Of a stretch of 64,000 nt of DNA, positions 25,837 to 32,729 are shown piece after piece. The notes under the pieces are model-generated. The model worked only from the letters and a program-made list of their open reading frames with translations, searched no databases and was not told the DNA's origin. The DNA comes from JBQTIY01 sp052387675. GTDB lineage: Bacteria; Planctomycetota; B15-G4. The position numbers and the translations under genes were made by a program. Every line of letters starts with the position of its first letter. The first letter of the stretch is position 1. The stretch covers positions 186,001-250,000 of the forward strand of contig JBQTIY010000010.1 of assembly GCA_052387675.1 (NCBI GenBank), read 5' to 3'.

Positions 25837-26187
25837 GTGGACGATCTGCTGCCCATGCTCCTTGGCTTCGTGAGCCTTTTGCTCTTGCCGGCGCTCGGCG
25901 TGGCCGGGCTCTTCAAGCAGCGCGTCACGCCGTGGCTCTCGGCGGCCATGTTCGCTTGGCTGCTCGGCGGCGTTTGGGCTTTGTCCACCGGCTGGCACCC
26001 GGGCTACACCAAGGACCGCTTCCTGCGCGTTTGGTTGGTGGGACTCACGCTCGGCGGCGGGCTCTTGCTCGTGGCGCGCTTGCGCGAGAAGCGCAAAACC
26101 TGGCGCTGGATTCGCTGGGCGCTGGCGGCCGCGACGATCTTCGTCTTCGTGCGCGCGCTCCAGACTTATCTGGAGACGTGGGGCTGA
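25837..26187 (+). CDS. small four-helix membrane protein, unknown
   Basis: A 116-residue hydrophobic protein with about four predicted membrane segments (LPMLLGFVSLLLLPALGVAG, WLSAAMFAWLLGGVWALST, VWLVGLTLGGGLLLVARL and WALAAATIFVFVRAL) and short charged loops. I do not recognise the family. The start is a GTG; a weak GGAT-type ribosome-binding site lies upstream. Base and codon use match the neighbours. It stands alone, divergent from the SGNH hydrolase and convergent with the CPBP protease. Confidence 0.6.
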   Translation: MDDLLPMLLGFVSLLLLPALGVAGLFKQRVTPWLSAAMFAWLLGGVWALSTGWHPGYTKDRFLRVWLVGLTLGGGLLLVARLREKRKTWRWIRWALAAATIFVFVRALQTYLETWG

Positions 26188-26189
26188 GA

Positions 26190-26204
26190 GCGGCCTCGGG
26201 CCGC
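26190..26204. terminator. short GC hairpin between convergent genes
   Basis: GCGGCC-TCG-GGCCGC forms a 6-bp stem with a 3-base loop, 2 bases after the small membrane protein's stop and before the stop of the opposing CPBP gene. No T-tract follows on either strand. Confidence 0.35.
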
Positions 26205-26232
26205 GTGCTGCCGGGGGTGAGTGCTGCCGGGG
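26205..26232. repeat. 12-bp direct repeat
   Basis: Two exact copies of GTGCTGCCGGGG (26205-26216 and 26221-26232) separated by GTGA, in the 49-base convergent intergenic region. Probably slippage-derived; no function inferred. Confidence 0.6.
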
Positions 26233-26236
26233 CCGA

Positions 26237-27001
26237 CTAGCCGCTGGCGCGTGCCGCGAAGCCGGCCTGCTGCGCCTGCTGTCGCTCGGCACGCAGCCGG
26301 CGCAGCAGAAAGTCGGTGGAGAGCAGGTCGTAGAGCGCGTGCATGGTCATAGCCAACCAGAGCGAGCCAGTCAGGGCCACGCTGACCTGCAGCCAGAGCG
26401 CAACGAAGGCCACGATGATCATGGCGCGCCGGCCCTGCATCGCATGGGCCACGCCGAAGGAGATCGCGCAGAGCGCGCCCGAGAGCCACCAAAGTCCTGA
26501 ACTGAGCGGCGGAGTCTCGATGGCCGTCGACGGATCGGCCGTGAACCAAGTGAGCAGCAGCCAATACAGGCACTGCATGAGCACGCCGCGATAAACGATC
26601 TCCTCGCCGATCCCCGCCGTGAGACACAGGGCCGCATGGAGCGGACGCTCGCCGCGCGAGGCGGGCAGCAGAAGTTGAAGTTGGCGCTTGGCGTCAGGCG
26701 TCAGCGTGCGCCAGCGCCACGGCAGAGAGGCGAGCAGCGCCGCCAGGCCCAAGGCCGTCACAAACGTGGCCGCGGCGTGCCACCGAAACTCTCCGACCAC
26801 CGGGAGGCCCAACTCGAAGGCCACGAAGAGCGCCAAGCCCAGCGTGAGGAACTGCGTAATGAAGGCCGAGAGGTAGAAGCTGCGCCGCGGCAGTTGCTCG
26901 CCGGCGTCGAACATCTGGTTCAAGCGCCGGCTGCTGCGCACGGCGACAAAGGGCAGGTAGAGCCCAATGAAAAGGAGATAGATCAGCGCGGCGGGGTGCA
27001 C
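26237..27001 (-). CDS. CPBP (Abi) family intramembrane metalloprotease
   Basis: A 254-residue membrane protein with about seven hydrophobic segments and the three CPBP motifs: GEEIVYRG (EExxxR, metal-binding and catalytic Glu), FGVAHAMQG (FxxxH) and MHALYDLL (HxxxD-like). Family members include Rce1-type CAAX proteases and bacteriocin self-immunity proteins; the motif set indicates an active glutamate protease. No bacteriocin gene is adjacent. The short hydrophilic C-terminus is Arg/Gln/Ala-rich. Its start lies 169 bases from the divergent carrier gene. Confidence 0.88.
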   Translation of the reverse strand: MHPAALIYLLFIGLYLPFVAVRSSRRLNQMFDAGEQLPRRSFYLSAFITQFLTLGLALFVAFELGLPVVGEFRWHAAATFVTALGLAALLASLPWRWRTLTPDAKRQLQLLLPASRGERPLHAALCLTAGIGEEIVYRGVLMQCLYWLLLTWFTADPSTAIETPPLSSGLWWLSGALCAISFGVAHAMQGRRAMIIVAFVALWLQVSVALTGSLWLAMTMHALYDLLSTDFLLRRLRAERQQAQQAGFAARASG

Positions 27002-27170
27002 AGGTTCCTCGGCAGGTGAAGCCTAACGACTAGAAACCCAGCGAGCCATCCAAAGGGAAAGACCTCTGCGTTGACTGGGTCGTGCAGGGCCCAGAGCCTG
27101 TCGGGGCAGGCATGGCGAAAGTGTGTTGGCTGCCGGCGGGTCGGCCGGAGGCCTTACCCTGCGCAGCACG

Positions 27171-28523
27171 ATGGTCGCGCCGCACACCGGATTCCGCCGA
27201 GTTGTCGACGTGCGCCCCGGCGAACTCGGCCTGCTGCTGCTCGCCGCCGGCTACGGCTTCTTCTTGCTGTGCAGCTACTACTTGCTGCGGCCGCTGCGCG
27301 ATGCCTGGGGGCTGGAAGGCGGCACCGACCGCCTGCCCTGGCTCTTCACCGGCACCTTTCTGGCCATGCTCCTGACGAATCCGCTCTACAGCGCGGTTGT
27401 GGCGCGGGGACGTCGCCGCCGCATCGTCCCGGTGGTCTACCGCTTCTTCGCGCTAAACCTGCTCGTCTTCTATTGGCTGCTCTTGCGCGGCACCTCGAGC
27501 ACGGAAGTCGGCTACGCCTTCTTCATCTGGCTCTCGGTCTACAACCTGTTCGTCGTGGCGATCTTCTGGAGTGTCATGACGGACCTGTTCGATCACGAGC
27601 AGGGGGCGCGGCTCTTCGCCTTCATCGCGCTGGGCTGCAGCGCGGGCGCGATCGCGGGGCCGCTGCTCACGCGGCTGCTGGCGCGCGACTTGGGGCAAGC
27701 GAGCCTCATTCTGCTCGCTGTCGTGCTGCTCGAGGTCTGCACGCAGTGCGTCGGCCGGCTGCTGCGGCGCGATGCCCGGCAGCGGGCCGGCGGAGCGACA
27801 GCGCCAGCCGACGCGGCGGGGGCCGCCGCCCGAGGCCCTGTTGAGGACGAAGTTCGCGTGGGGGGCAGCATCCTGGGCGGGATGCGGCGGGTGACGAGCG
27901 ATCCCTATCTGCTCGGCATCGCGGGGCAGATCCTGTGCCTCACCACGACGGCCACCTTCCTCTATCTGCTCAAGGCGCGCATCGTGTCGGGCGCGGTGCA
28001 AGGCACGGTCGAGCGCACGGCGGTCTTTGCCGGCATCGATCTGACGGTGAACACGCTGGAGTTTGCCCTGCAGCTCTTCGTGACAGCGCCCTTCATCCGC
28101 TGGGCGGGCTTGGCCGGCGCGCTGCGCGCGCTGCCAGTGCTCACCGGGCTGGGGGCGCTGCTGCTCGCGGCGCAGCCCACCGTGCTGGTGCTGCAGCTTG
28201 TCGAGGGCATCCGTCGGGCGGTGCAATACGCCGTCTACCGGCCCGCGCGCGAACTGCTGCTCACCGTGGTCGATCGCGAGAGCAAGTACAAGAGCCGCGG
28301 CTTCATCGACACGGTCGTTTATCGCGGCGGTGACTGGGCCAGCGCGCAGCTTTATGCGGGCCTCGAACTGCTCGGCCTCAAGACCGCGGGACTCGCGCTG
28401 GCGGGACTGCCCGTCGTGGCCGGTTGGTATTGGCTCTGCGGGCGCCTCGCGCGCCAGCAGTCGCACCTCGCACACGAATCCTCAGCTCCTCGACTCCCCG
28501 TCACGAAAGGTCCTCAGCCATGA
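27171..28523 (+). CDS. NTT-like (ATP/ADP carrier superfamily) MFS transporter
   Basis: A 450-residue membrane protein with about 11-12 helices. The N-terminal part DVRPGELGLLLLAAGYGFFL then YYLLRPLRDAWG is characteristic of the NTP/NDP-exchange transporter group that resembles rickettsial and plastid nucleotide carriers; free-living planctomycetes and others encode distant members of unknown substrate. A hydrophilic central loop (about residues 205-245) splits two halves. The second half contains RRAVQYAVYRPARELLLTVV then YKSRGFIDTVVYRGGD, also typical of this group. The ATG at 27171 is chosen because it begins just before the conserved region; a GTG at 27123 would add 16 residues. It overlaps the next gene by 4 bases. 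Confidence 0.75.
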   Translation: MVAPHTGFRRVVDVRPGELGLLLLAAGYGFFLLCSYYLLRPLRDAWGLEGGTDRLPWLFTGTFLAMLLTNPLYSAVVARGRRRRIVPVVYRFFALNLLVFYWLLLRGTSSTEVGYAFFIWLSVYNLFVVAIFWSVMTDLFDHEQGARLFAFIALGCSAGAIAGPLLTRLLARDLGQASLILLAVVLLEVCTQCVGRLLRRDARQRAGGATAPADAAGAAARGPVEDEVRVGGSILGGMRRVTSDPYLLGIAGQILCLTTTATFLYLLKARIVSGAVQGTVERTAVFAGIDLTVNTLEFALQLFVTAPFIRWAGLAGALRALPVLTGLGALLLAAQPTVLVLQLVEGIRRAVQYAVYRPARELLLTVVDRESKYKSRGFIDTVVYRGGDWASAQLYAGLELLGLKTAGLALAGLPVVAGWYWLCGRLARQQSHLAHESSAPRLPVTKGPQP

Positions 28524-29713
28524 TGCGCACGCTTCCCCAACTCCTCGCGGTGCTTCGTCCGGTGCTGGCCCTGGTGCTGGTCGGTACGACCGTCGCCGCT
28601 CAGCAGCCTGCGGGACCCGGCTTGCGCACCACGCCGAGCCCGTCACCCACTCCGGCCGCCGCCATCACGCCGCAAACAATTCTTATCCTCGGCGGCACCG
28701 GCTTTCTGGGCCCGCAGGTCGTGGAGGCCGCCACCGCGCACGGTCATCAGATCACGCTCTTCAATCGCGGCCGCACGCGGCCTGAGCTCTTCAAGGACCG
28801 TCCTGAGATCGAGATTCTGCACGGCGATCGCGATGGCGACCTGGAATCGCTGCGCGCGGCGATCGCCGCAGGCCGGCGCTGGAATGCTGTCGTGGACACC
28901 TCCGGTTACGTGCCGCGCATCGTCAAGGACAGCGCCACGCTCCTTGCTCCGGCCATCGATCAGTACGTCTTCATCTCGACGATCTCGGTCTTCGCCGAGG
29001 ACGTGGCGCCGCACAGTAAGGAGGACGGCAAGCTGGCCACGATGCCGGACGAGAGCAGCGAGGAGGTCATGCAGTACTACGGCGCGCTCAAGGCGCTCTG
29101 CGAGCGGGCTGCCGAGGCGGCGGCGCCGGGCCGGACCACGAACATCCGGCCAGGGCTCATCGTGGGCCCGGGCGACGGCAGCGATCGCTTCTCGTACTGG
29201 CCGCTGCGCGTGCAGCGCGGGGGCGAGGTGCTCGCGCCCGGCGACGGCGCTGATCCCGTGCAGTACATCGATGTGCGCGACCTGGCCGAGTTCATCGTGC
29301 GCAGCATCGAGCAGCGCCACTTTGGCGTCTTCAATGCGACGGGTCCCGAGCGCACGCTCACGATGAAAGAACTGCTCGAGGGCTGTGTGGCCGGTGTGGC
29401 TGCCGACGCGACCGCGCCCGCCAGCCTCGTTTGGGTGCCGGCCGACTTTCTTGCCGAGCACGAAGTGGCGCCCTGGGGCGATTTGCCGGTCTGGGTGCCG
29501 CGCGGCCCCGACGCGGGCTTCACCACGCTCGACTGCAGCAAGGCGGTTGCCGCCGGACTTCGCTTCCGGCCTGTGGCAGACACCGTGCGCGACACGTTGG
29601 CTTGGTGGCGCACGCTCCCAGAGGCACGGCGCGCCAAAGTGCGCGCCGGCCTATCCGCCGAGCGCGAGGCAGCGGTCCTCACGGCGTGGAAGGAGCGCGC
29701 GGCCGGGAGCTGA
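28520..29713 (+). CDS. NAD(P)-dependent epimerase/SDR-fold protein with N-terminal signal sequence
   Basis: A 397-residue extended-SDR protein. After a hydrophobic N-terminus (LPQLLAVLRPVLALVLVG, then TTVAAQQ) and a Pro/Thr linker, the Rossmann fold starts at about residue 53 with ILILGGTGFLG, the nucleotide-binding Gly motif. Later parts are NRGRTRPELF, the STISVF active-site strand with Y-x3-K in YYGALK, and PGLIVGPGDGSDRFSYWPLR. The leader has a good signal-peptidase site (VAAQQ), implying export of a dinucleotide-dependent enzyme, which is odd unless the cofactor is co-exported. The start ATG overlaps the stop of the NTT-like carrier. GAAAGG lies about 9 bases upstream. Reaction unknown; SDRs of this type act on sugars or isoflavone-like substrates. 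Confidence 0.78.
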   Translation: MMRTLPQLLAVLRPVLALVLVGTTVAAQQPAGPGLRTTPSPSPTPAAAITPQTILILGGTGFLGPQVVEAATAHGHQITLFNRGRTRPELFKDRPEIEILHGDRDGDLESLRAAIAAGRRWNAVVDTSGYVPRIVKDSATLLAPAIDQYVFISTISVFAEDVAPHSKEDGKLATMPDESSEEVMQYYGALKALCERAAEAAAPGRTTNIRPGLIVGPGDGSDRFSYWPLRVQRGGEVLAPGDGADPVQYIDVRDLAEFIVRSIEQRHFGVFNATGPERTLTMKELLEGCVAGVAADATAPASLVWVPADFLAEHEVAPWGDLPVWVPRGPDAGFTTLDCSKAVAAGLRFRPVADTVRDTLAWWRTLPEARRAKVRAGLSAEREAAVLTAWKERAAGS

Positions 29714-29755
29714 GGCCCGGCCGGCGCTCTTGCGCAGCGTGTGCGCCTCGGCGAC

Positions 29756-29962
29756 TCAGGCGCGGCGACGCACGAGTCCAATGAGGCCGATGCCGCCGAT
29801 GATCACGCCGAGCACGATGAGAATCATGGCCTGATCGCTGGGTGCGCCGGTGAAGACCTCCGACGTGACGGAGGACACTGAGTCCTTGGCGGCGAAGCCC
29901 CAGATCAGCAGTGCAACGCCGGCGGCGAGCAGGACCAGGGCGGGGATTGGTGATTTGGACAT
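29756..29962 (-). CDS. DUF3185 small membrane protein
   Basis: A 68-residue two-helix membrane protein. The pattern matches DUF3185: PALVLLAAGVALLIWGFAAK, then VSSVTSEVFTGAPSDQAMIL and IVLGVIIGGIGLIGL with a basic tail RRRA. Function unknown; such genes often sit with other small stress-associated envelope proteins, as here beside a DUF1328 gene. The ATG at 29962 is the family start; 12 upstream in-frame residues are excluded. Confidence 0.8.
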   Translation of the reverse strand: MSKSPIPALVLLAAGVALLIWGFAAKDSVSSVTSEVFTGAPSDQAMILIVLGVIIGGIGLIGLVRRRA

Positions 29963-30005
29963 GTTGTAGGAATCCGCTGGGGAGTCGCGAGGCACCATAG
30001 GCCTC

Positions 30006-30173
30006 TCAGAGGAGGGGCTTCTTGCGGCCGAAGATCAGCGAGACCACAAAGATGACGAGGAAGACGACGAACAGGATCTTCGCGAAGCTCGCCGCCGTTC
30101 CGGCCAGGGTTCCGAACCCCAGCACGCCGGCGATAAGCGCAATGATGAGAAAGGCAAGAGCCCAGGACAGCAT
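30006..30173 (-). CDS. DUF1328 / UPF0391 small membrane protein
   Basis: A 55-residue protein with two membrane helices, MLSWALAFLIIALIAGVLGF and ILFVVFLVIFVVSLIFG, joined by GTLAGTAASFAK, and a basic tail GRKKPLL. This is the classic DUF1328/UPF0391 (YtjA-type) pattern. GGAG lies 9 bases upstream of the ATG. It is encoded 43 bases upstream of the DUF3185 gene on the same strand. Both families are commonly stress-induced in Proteobacteria; the role is not known. Confidence 0.88.
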   Translation of the reverse strand: MLSWALAFLIIALIAGVLGFGTLAGTAASFAKILFVVFLVIFVVSLIFGRKKPLL

Positions 30174-30209
30174 GGCAGAGACTCCGAGAGGGGAAACGCA
30201 GTGTGTCGG

Positions 30210-30387
30210 TCAGGCCTCTTCGAGGAGATCCTCGTCGGCGTCGTCGAGGTCCTCGCGGAGTGCTTCTTGCTGCTCCGCCAAGAGAGGAGCTGAACATGAG
30301 AAGCGGCGCGAGGAACTCGCCGGTGACGAGAGCAAGCGCCGTGCCAATGCCAAACACCAGGATGGGGCGGGCAGGCTGAAGGCGCAA
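30210..30387 (-). pseudogene. possible frameshifted small membrane-protein gene
   Basis: Two overlapping minus-strand frames each look like half of one small protein. The first (from a TTG at 30387 or GTG at 30357) gives a membrane-like segment, VFGIGTALALVTGEFLAPLL, then turns into Arg/Pro-rich nonsense. From about 30293 the next frame reads LLAEQQEALREDLDDADEDL then LEEA and a stop at 30210, a natural acidic helix. A single-base slip near 30280-30295 would join them into a roughly 55-residue helix-plus-acidic-tail protein. It could be a sequencing error, a decayed gene, or chance. Located between the DUF1328 and alpha/beta-hydrolase genes. Confidence 0.35.
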
Positions 30388-30391
30388 ACGC

Positions 30392-31222
30392 CTACTCGAG
30401 CGTTCCCAGGAACTCGCGCACGAGCTGATTGAAGGCCGCCGGCTGCTCGTAGTTGGGCAGGTGCCCTGCAGCGGGAATGAGGGCTAGGCGCGCTCCGGGT
30501 ATCGCGGCAGTGAGCGCCTCCGACTCACTCGGCGGAATGAGCGTGTCGGCTGCGCCGCTGATGACCAAGACCGGCACCGCAATGTTCGCGAGCGACGGCC
30601 CCGCGTCCGGCCGGTCGCGCAGCGCTACGAGGGCCGCCACGACGCCTTCCACAGGCTGAGCACTCATGAGGTTCAGGAGCGCCCTGCGCAGAGTCACGTC
30701 TTTTTGTAGCGTCGCCGGCGTCAGCATCTTGTCCAGCATTTGCGCGGCCACCGCGGGGGCGCCCTGGGAGCGCACGAGCGCTACCGCGTCGTCGCGCGCC
30801 TGGCGCGCCGCTGCGGAGTCAGGACCGCTGCGTGTATCGATCAGGAGGAGTCCGCGTAGGCGTTCAGGAAAGAGTCGCTGAAAGGCCAGTGCGATGTAGC
30901 CGCCCATCGACACCCCGCCGAGGACGACGGACTGGATCTTCAGGGCGTCCAACAAGAGCGCGAGATCCTGGGCGTAATCATCCAGAGCCATGGCTGGAGG
31001 CCGGGCTGGAGGCGCTGCTGCCGCGTGGCTGTCCGGCGTCCAAGGAGACTCGCCGAAGCCGCGCAGATCCGGCGCAATGACGCGCGCCACGTCGCCCAGT
31101 TCGCGCACCTGCGCGGACCAGATGCTGCGGTCGAGCGGAAAGCCGTGGACTAGGAGCAGCGGGATGCCGCTGCCACCACTGTCCTCGAAAGCGATGACGC
31201 GATCATGGGTGCGGATGCGCAT
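30392..31222 (-). CDS. alpha/beta hydrolase
   Basis: A 276-residue cytosolic hydrolase. Motifs in order: oxyanion HGFPLD, APDLRGFGES, nucleophile elbow GGVSMGGYIAL (Ser), acid ISGAADTLIPP (Asp) and the base IPAAGHLPNYEQP (His). The lid region (about residues 130-190) is small, resembling haloalkane-dehalogenase, 3-oxoadipate enol-lactonase or epoxide-hydrolase relatives; the nucleophile is Ser, so an esterase or lactonase is likeliest. GAGGTGA is 3-4 bases upstream of the ATG. An Ala/Pro-rich insertion follows FGESPWTPDSH. No pathway partner is adjacent. Confidence 0.85.
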   Translation of the reverse strand: MRIRTHDRVIAFEDSGGSGIPLLLVHGFPLDRSIWSAQVRELGDVARVIAPDLRGFGESPWTPDSHAAAAPPARPPAMALDDYAQDLALLLDALKIQSVVLGGVSMGGYIALAFQRLFPERLRGLLLIDTRSGPDSAAARQARDDAVALVRSQGAPAVAAQMLDKMLTPATLQKDVTLRRALLNLMSAQPVEGVVAALVALRDRPDAGPSLANIAVPVLVISGAADTLIPPSESEALTAAIPGARLALIPAAGHLPNYEQPAAFNQLVREFLGTLE

Positions 31223-31308
31223 GACTCACCTCGCGGTCGGCGGCGCTCGTGTCCGCCAGTGTCCGTGATGTGCGAGTCTCGTATCACGATGATCGGTGGG
31301 AAGCCAGT

Positions 31309-31399
31309 GACTGACGTGCCGGGCCTCGAACCCGGCACAGCGAGTTACGCGGCCGGGCCGAGCGAAACCTGCGCGAAAGCGGGAGTCACTCCGTCAGTC
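31309..31399 (-). other. 91-nt element closed by an 8-bp stem with a T-arm-like hairpin
   Basis: GACTGACG (31309-31316) pairs perfectly with CGTCAGTC (31392-31399). Immediately inside the first lies a hairpin TGCCGGG / CCCGGCA (31317-31337) which on the minus strand has the loop TTCGAGG, identical in form to a tRNA T-loop. The remaining 54 bases fold only into small GC hairpins; no anticodon arm or D-arm is recognisable. It lies between the repeat-peptide gene and the alpha/beta hydrolase gene. It may be a structured 3'-UTR, a degenerate tRNA-like element or a terminator. Confidence 0.35.
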
Positions 31400-31419
31400 G
31401 AGACAGAGGCAGGGAACTC

Positions 31420-31728
31420 TCAGAAGATAATGATGGCGAGGATGATCACTCCAATGACGACAGCCGTCACGGAGAGATCGCGCGTGCTTGCCTCGCCAGC
31501 GCGCAGTTCAGCCAGATCCGTTGCGGCGGCGGTCGCGCGAAGCAGCTCGACGCGCTCGAGTCCACGGACGGCTGGAACGTCGGCCGCTGCACCAGCGCGA
31601 AGCTCGGCTAGGTTTGAGACGGGCAATCCTTGCAAGGCAGTGCGCTCAGAGGCCGTGAGGTCCTGGGCCGCCGCAGCGGAGCCCAACGAGAGAGCGAGCA
31701 CGATAGGGGTGACGATGATTGACTTCAT
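31420..31728 (-). CDS. small exported peptide with LAELRAG-type repeats and C-terminal membrane anchor
   Basis: A 102-residue protein. Residues 1-22 are a signal peptide (IIVTPIVLALSLGSAAAAQ). The central part contains three related short repeats: LAELRAGAA (40-48), VELLRATAA (60-68) and LAELRAGEA (72-80). The last 16 residues are a hydrophobic helix (VTAVVIGVIILAIIIF) ending at the stop with no charged tail. The ATG overlaps the stop of the C39-peptidase-like gene by 4 bases. I do not recognise the family. The pairing suggests a substrate or partner of the peptidase; it recalls the PA2778/PA2779 peptidase-small-protein pairs of Proteobacteria, but that is only an analogy. Confidence 0.7.
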   Translation of the reverse strand: MKSIIVTPIVLALSLGSAAAAQDLTASERTALQGLPVSNLAELRAGAAADVPAVRGLERVELLRATAAATDLAELRAGEASTRDLSVTAVVIGVIILAIIIF

Positions 31729-32393
31729 GACGAGGTTTCCGGGAAAGGGGTGGGATGTGCGACGGAGCTTGGCAGCGGTGTCGCTGGGACGGCGAGGAGC
31801 GTGAAGCACCGCACGGCGCCCCACAAAGTTTGGAAGGTCTCATTGGGCAGCAGCACGCGGCCGCGCCGCGGATCAAGCAGCACGACATTGGCCAACTCGG
31901 GGTCGTGCCCTATGAGCAAGCTGAAGTGGTTGCTGCTGTCGTCGGCGGTCATGACCAGCAGGGGCCGGCCCTCTTCGAGGTGACTCAACACGCCGGTGGG
32001 CGTGCGATCGAAGGTCCCCGCGAAGATAAAGACTTCGAAACCAAGGCCTTCCAGAGTGGCGCGCAACTCCGTGCCGGAAAGGCCGGCGCGTTCCTCGGCG
32101 AGTCGCGCAAGTTCAGCACGTGCCGGCGCGGGAATGGCAACCTGGTAGTAGCCGCAGAGCGAAGCGATTGCCGCCAGGCCGCATTCGTGCAGTTCATCCT
32201 GTTCCACGAGCGGCGTGGGCAGCACGGTGGCGCTGCTCGAGAGGGCCGGCGGCCGGGTGGGACCCACCGCACAGGCGAAGGAAGGGATCAACGCGAGGAC
32301 TAGGCCGATGACTCTCGGCGCGAGTCGAAGCTTCGGCGGGATCGAATCCTCCGCGTTGGTGGCGGTCGTCTGCGTGAGACGGGCGCTGGGCAT
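31725..32393 (-). CDS. exported C39-family cysteine-peptidase-like protein
   Basis: A 222-residue protein with a hydrophobic N-terminal segment (VIGLVLALIPSFACAVGP), either a signal peptide or a weak lipobox. The mature part has the C39 bacteriocin-processing peptidase pattern: oxyanion Gln and nucleophile Cys in VEQDELHECGLAAIASLCGY, catalytic His in NHFSLLIGHD and Asp in LLDPRRGR. In ABC transporters this domain removes double-glycine leaders; here there is no ATPase or permease part, so it would act outside the cytoplasm. The ATG at 32393 has GGAG upstream and begins before the signal; an earlier in-frame start at 32453 is less plausible. Translationally coupled to the repeat-peptide gene. 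Confidence 0.78.
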   Translation of the reverse strand: MPSARLTQTTATNAEDSIPPKLRLAPRVIGLVLALIPSFACAVGPTRPPALSSSATVLPTPLVEQDELHECGLAAIASLCGYYQVAIPAPARAELARLAEERAGLSGTELRATLEGLGFEVFIFAGTFDRTPTGVLSHLEEGRPLLVMTADDSSNHFSLLIGHDPELANVVLLDPRRGRVLLPNETFQTLWGAVRCFTLLAVPATPLPSSVAHPTPFPETSS

Positions 32394-32729
32394 GGACGGA
32401 GACTCCTCGGCGGGGTCTCGAGTCCAGAACAAGCACCGGAGATCCGCAGCCACGGCTCTAACAGCAAGCGCCGTGCCGCAACCGAAGCGTCGCCCAGTTC
32501 GGGGTCAGCAACCCGTGCGCGAGCGGTCCACTGATTGAGAAGGAGTACTTCCCTCGGGACTCGCTTGGCGGCAGCAGCGCGCTGGGCGTGCGGGGTCTTT
32601 CTGGGCAGACTCTGTAGATTCTGCAATCGCCGCCCCGAAACCACCGAGGGGCCGCCTCCCCAGGATCAACACGGTTAGGATGGCCTGCTGCCGAGCCGCA
32701 GACAGTTCCACTGGCCGAGGAGGTCGTCA
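32394..32729. other. 336-base divergent intergenic region
   Basis: Between the C39-peptidase-like gene (minus) and the beta-helix gene (plus). It contains no convincing coding sequence: the frames across it are short and Arg/Pro/Ser-rich. The only elements I can point to are an ACGGTTAGGAT motif at 32671-32681, which also occurs upstream of 36957, and the ribosome-binding site of the beta-helix gene. A promoter for the minus-strand operon must also lie here but is not recognisable. Confidence 0.6.
32671..32681 (+). promoter_or_regulatory. putative -10 element (ACGGTTAGGAT)
   Basis: TAGGAT at 32676-32681 matches 4 of 6 bases of the -10 consensus and sits in an 11-base string shared exactly with the region before 36957. 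Transcription would start near 32688, giving a leader of about 40 bases with the GAGGAGG site before the ATG at 32730. No good -35 is seen. Confidence 0.3.

Noticed and set aside
26237..27001. CPBP protease as bacteriocin immunity linked to the C39-type peptidase at 31725-32393
   Set aside because: Five kilobases and seven unrelated genes lie between, and CPBP proteases are common without bacteriocins.
30200..30292. A 30-residue plus-strand frame starting GTG at 30200
   Set aside because: Too short, no ribosome-binding site, and opposite the more natural acidic minus-strand reading.
31309..31399. A tRNA gene (possibly tRNA-Sec) on the minus strand
   Set aside because: The T-arm and a closing stem are present but no anticodon arm, D-arm or suitable anticodon can be folded, so it is reported only as a structured element.
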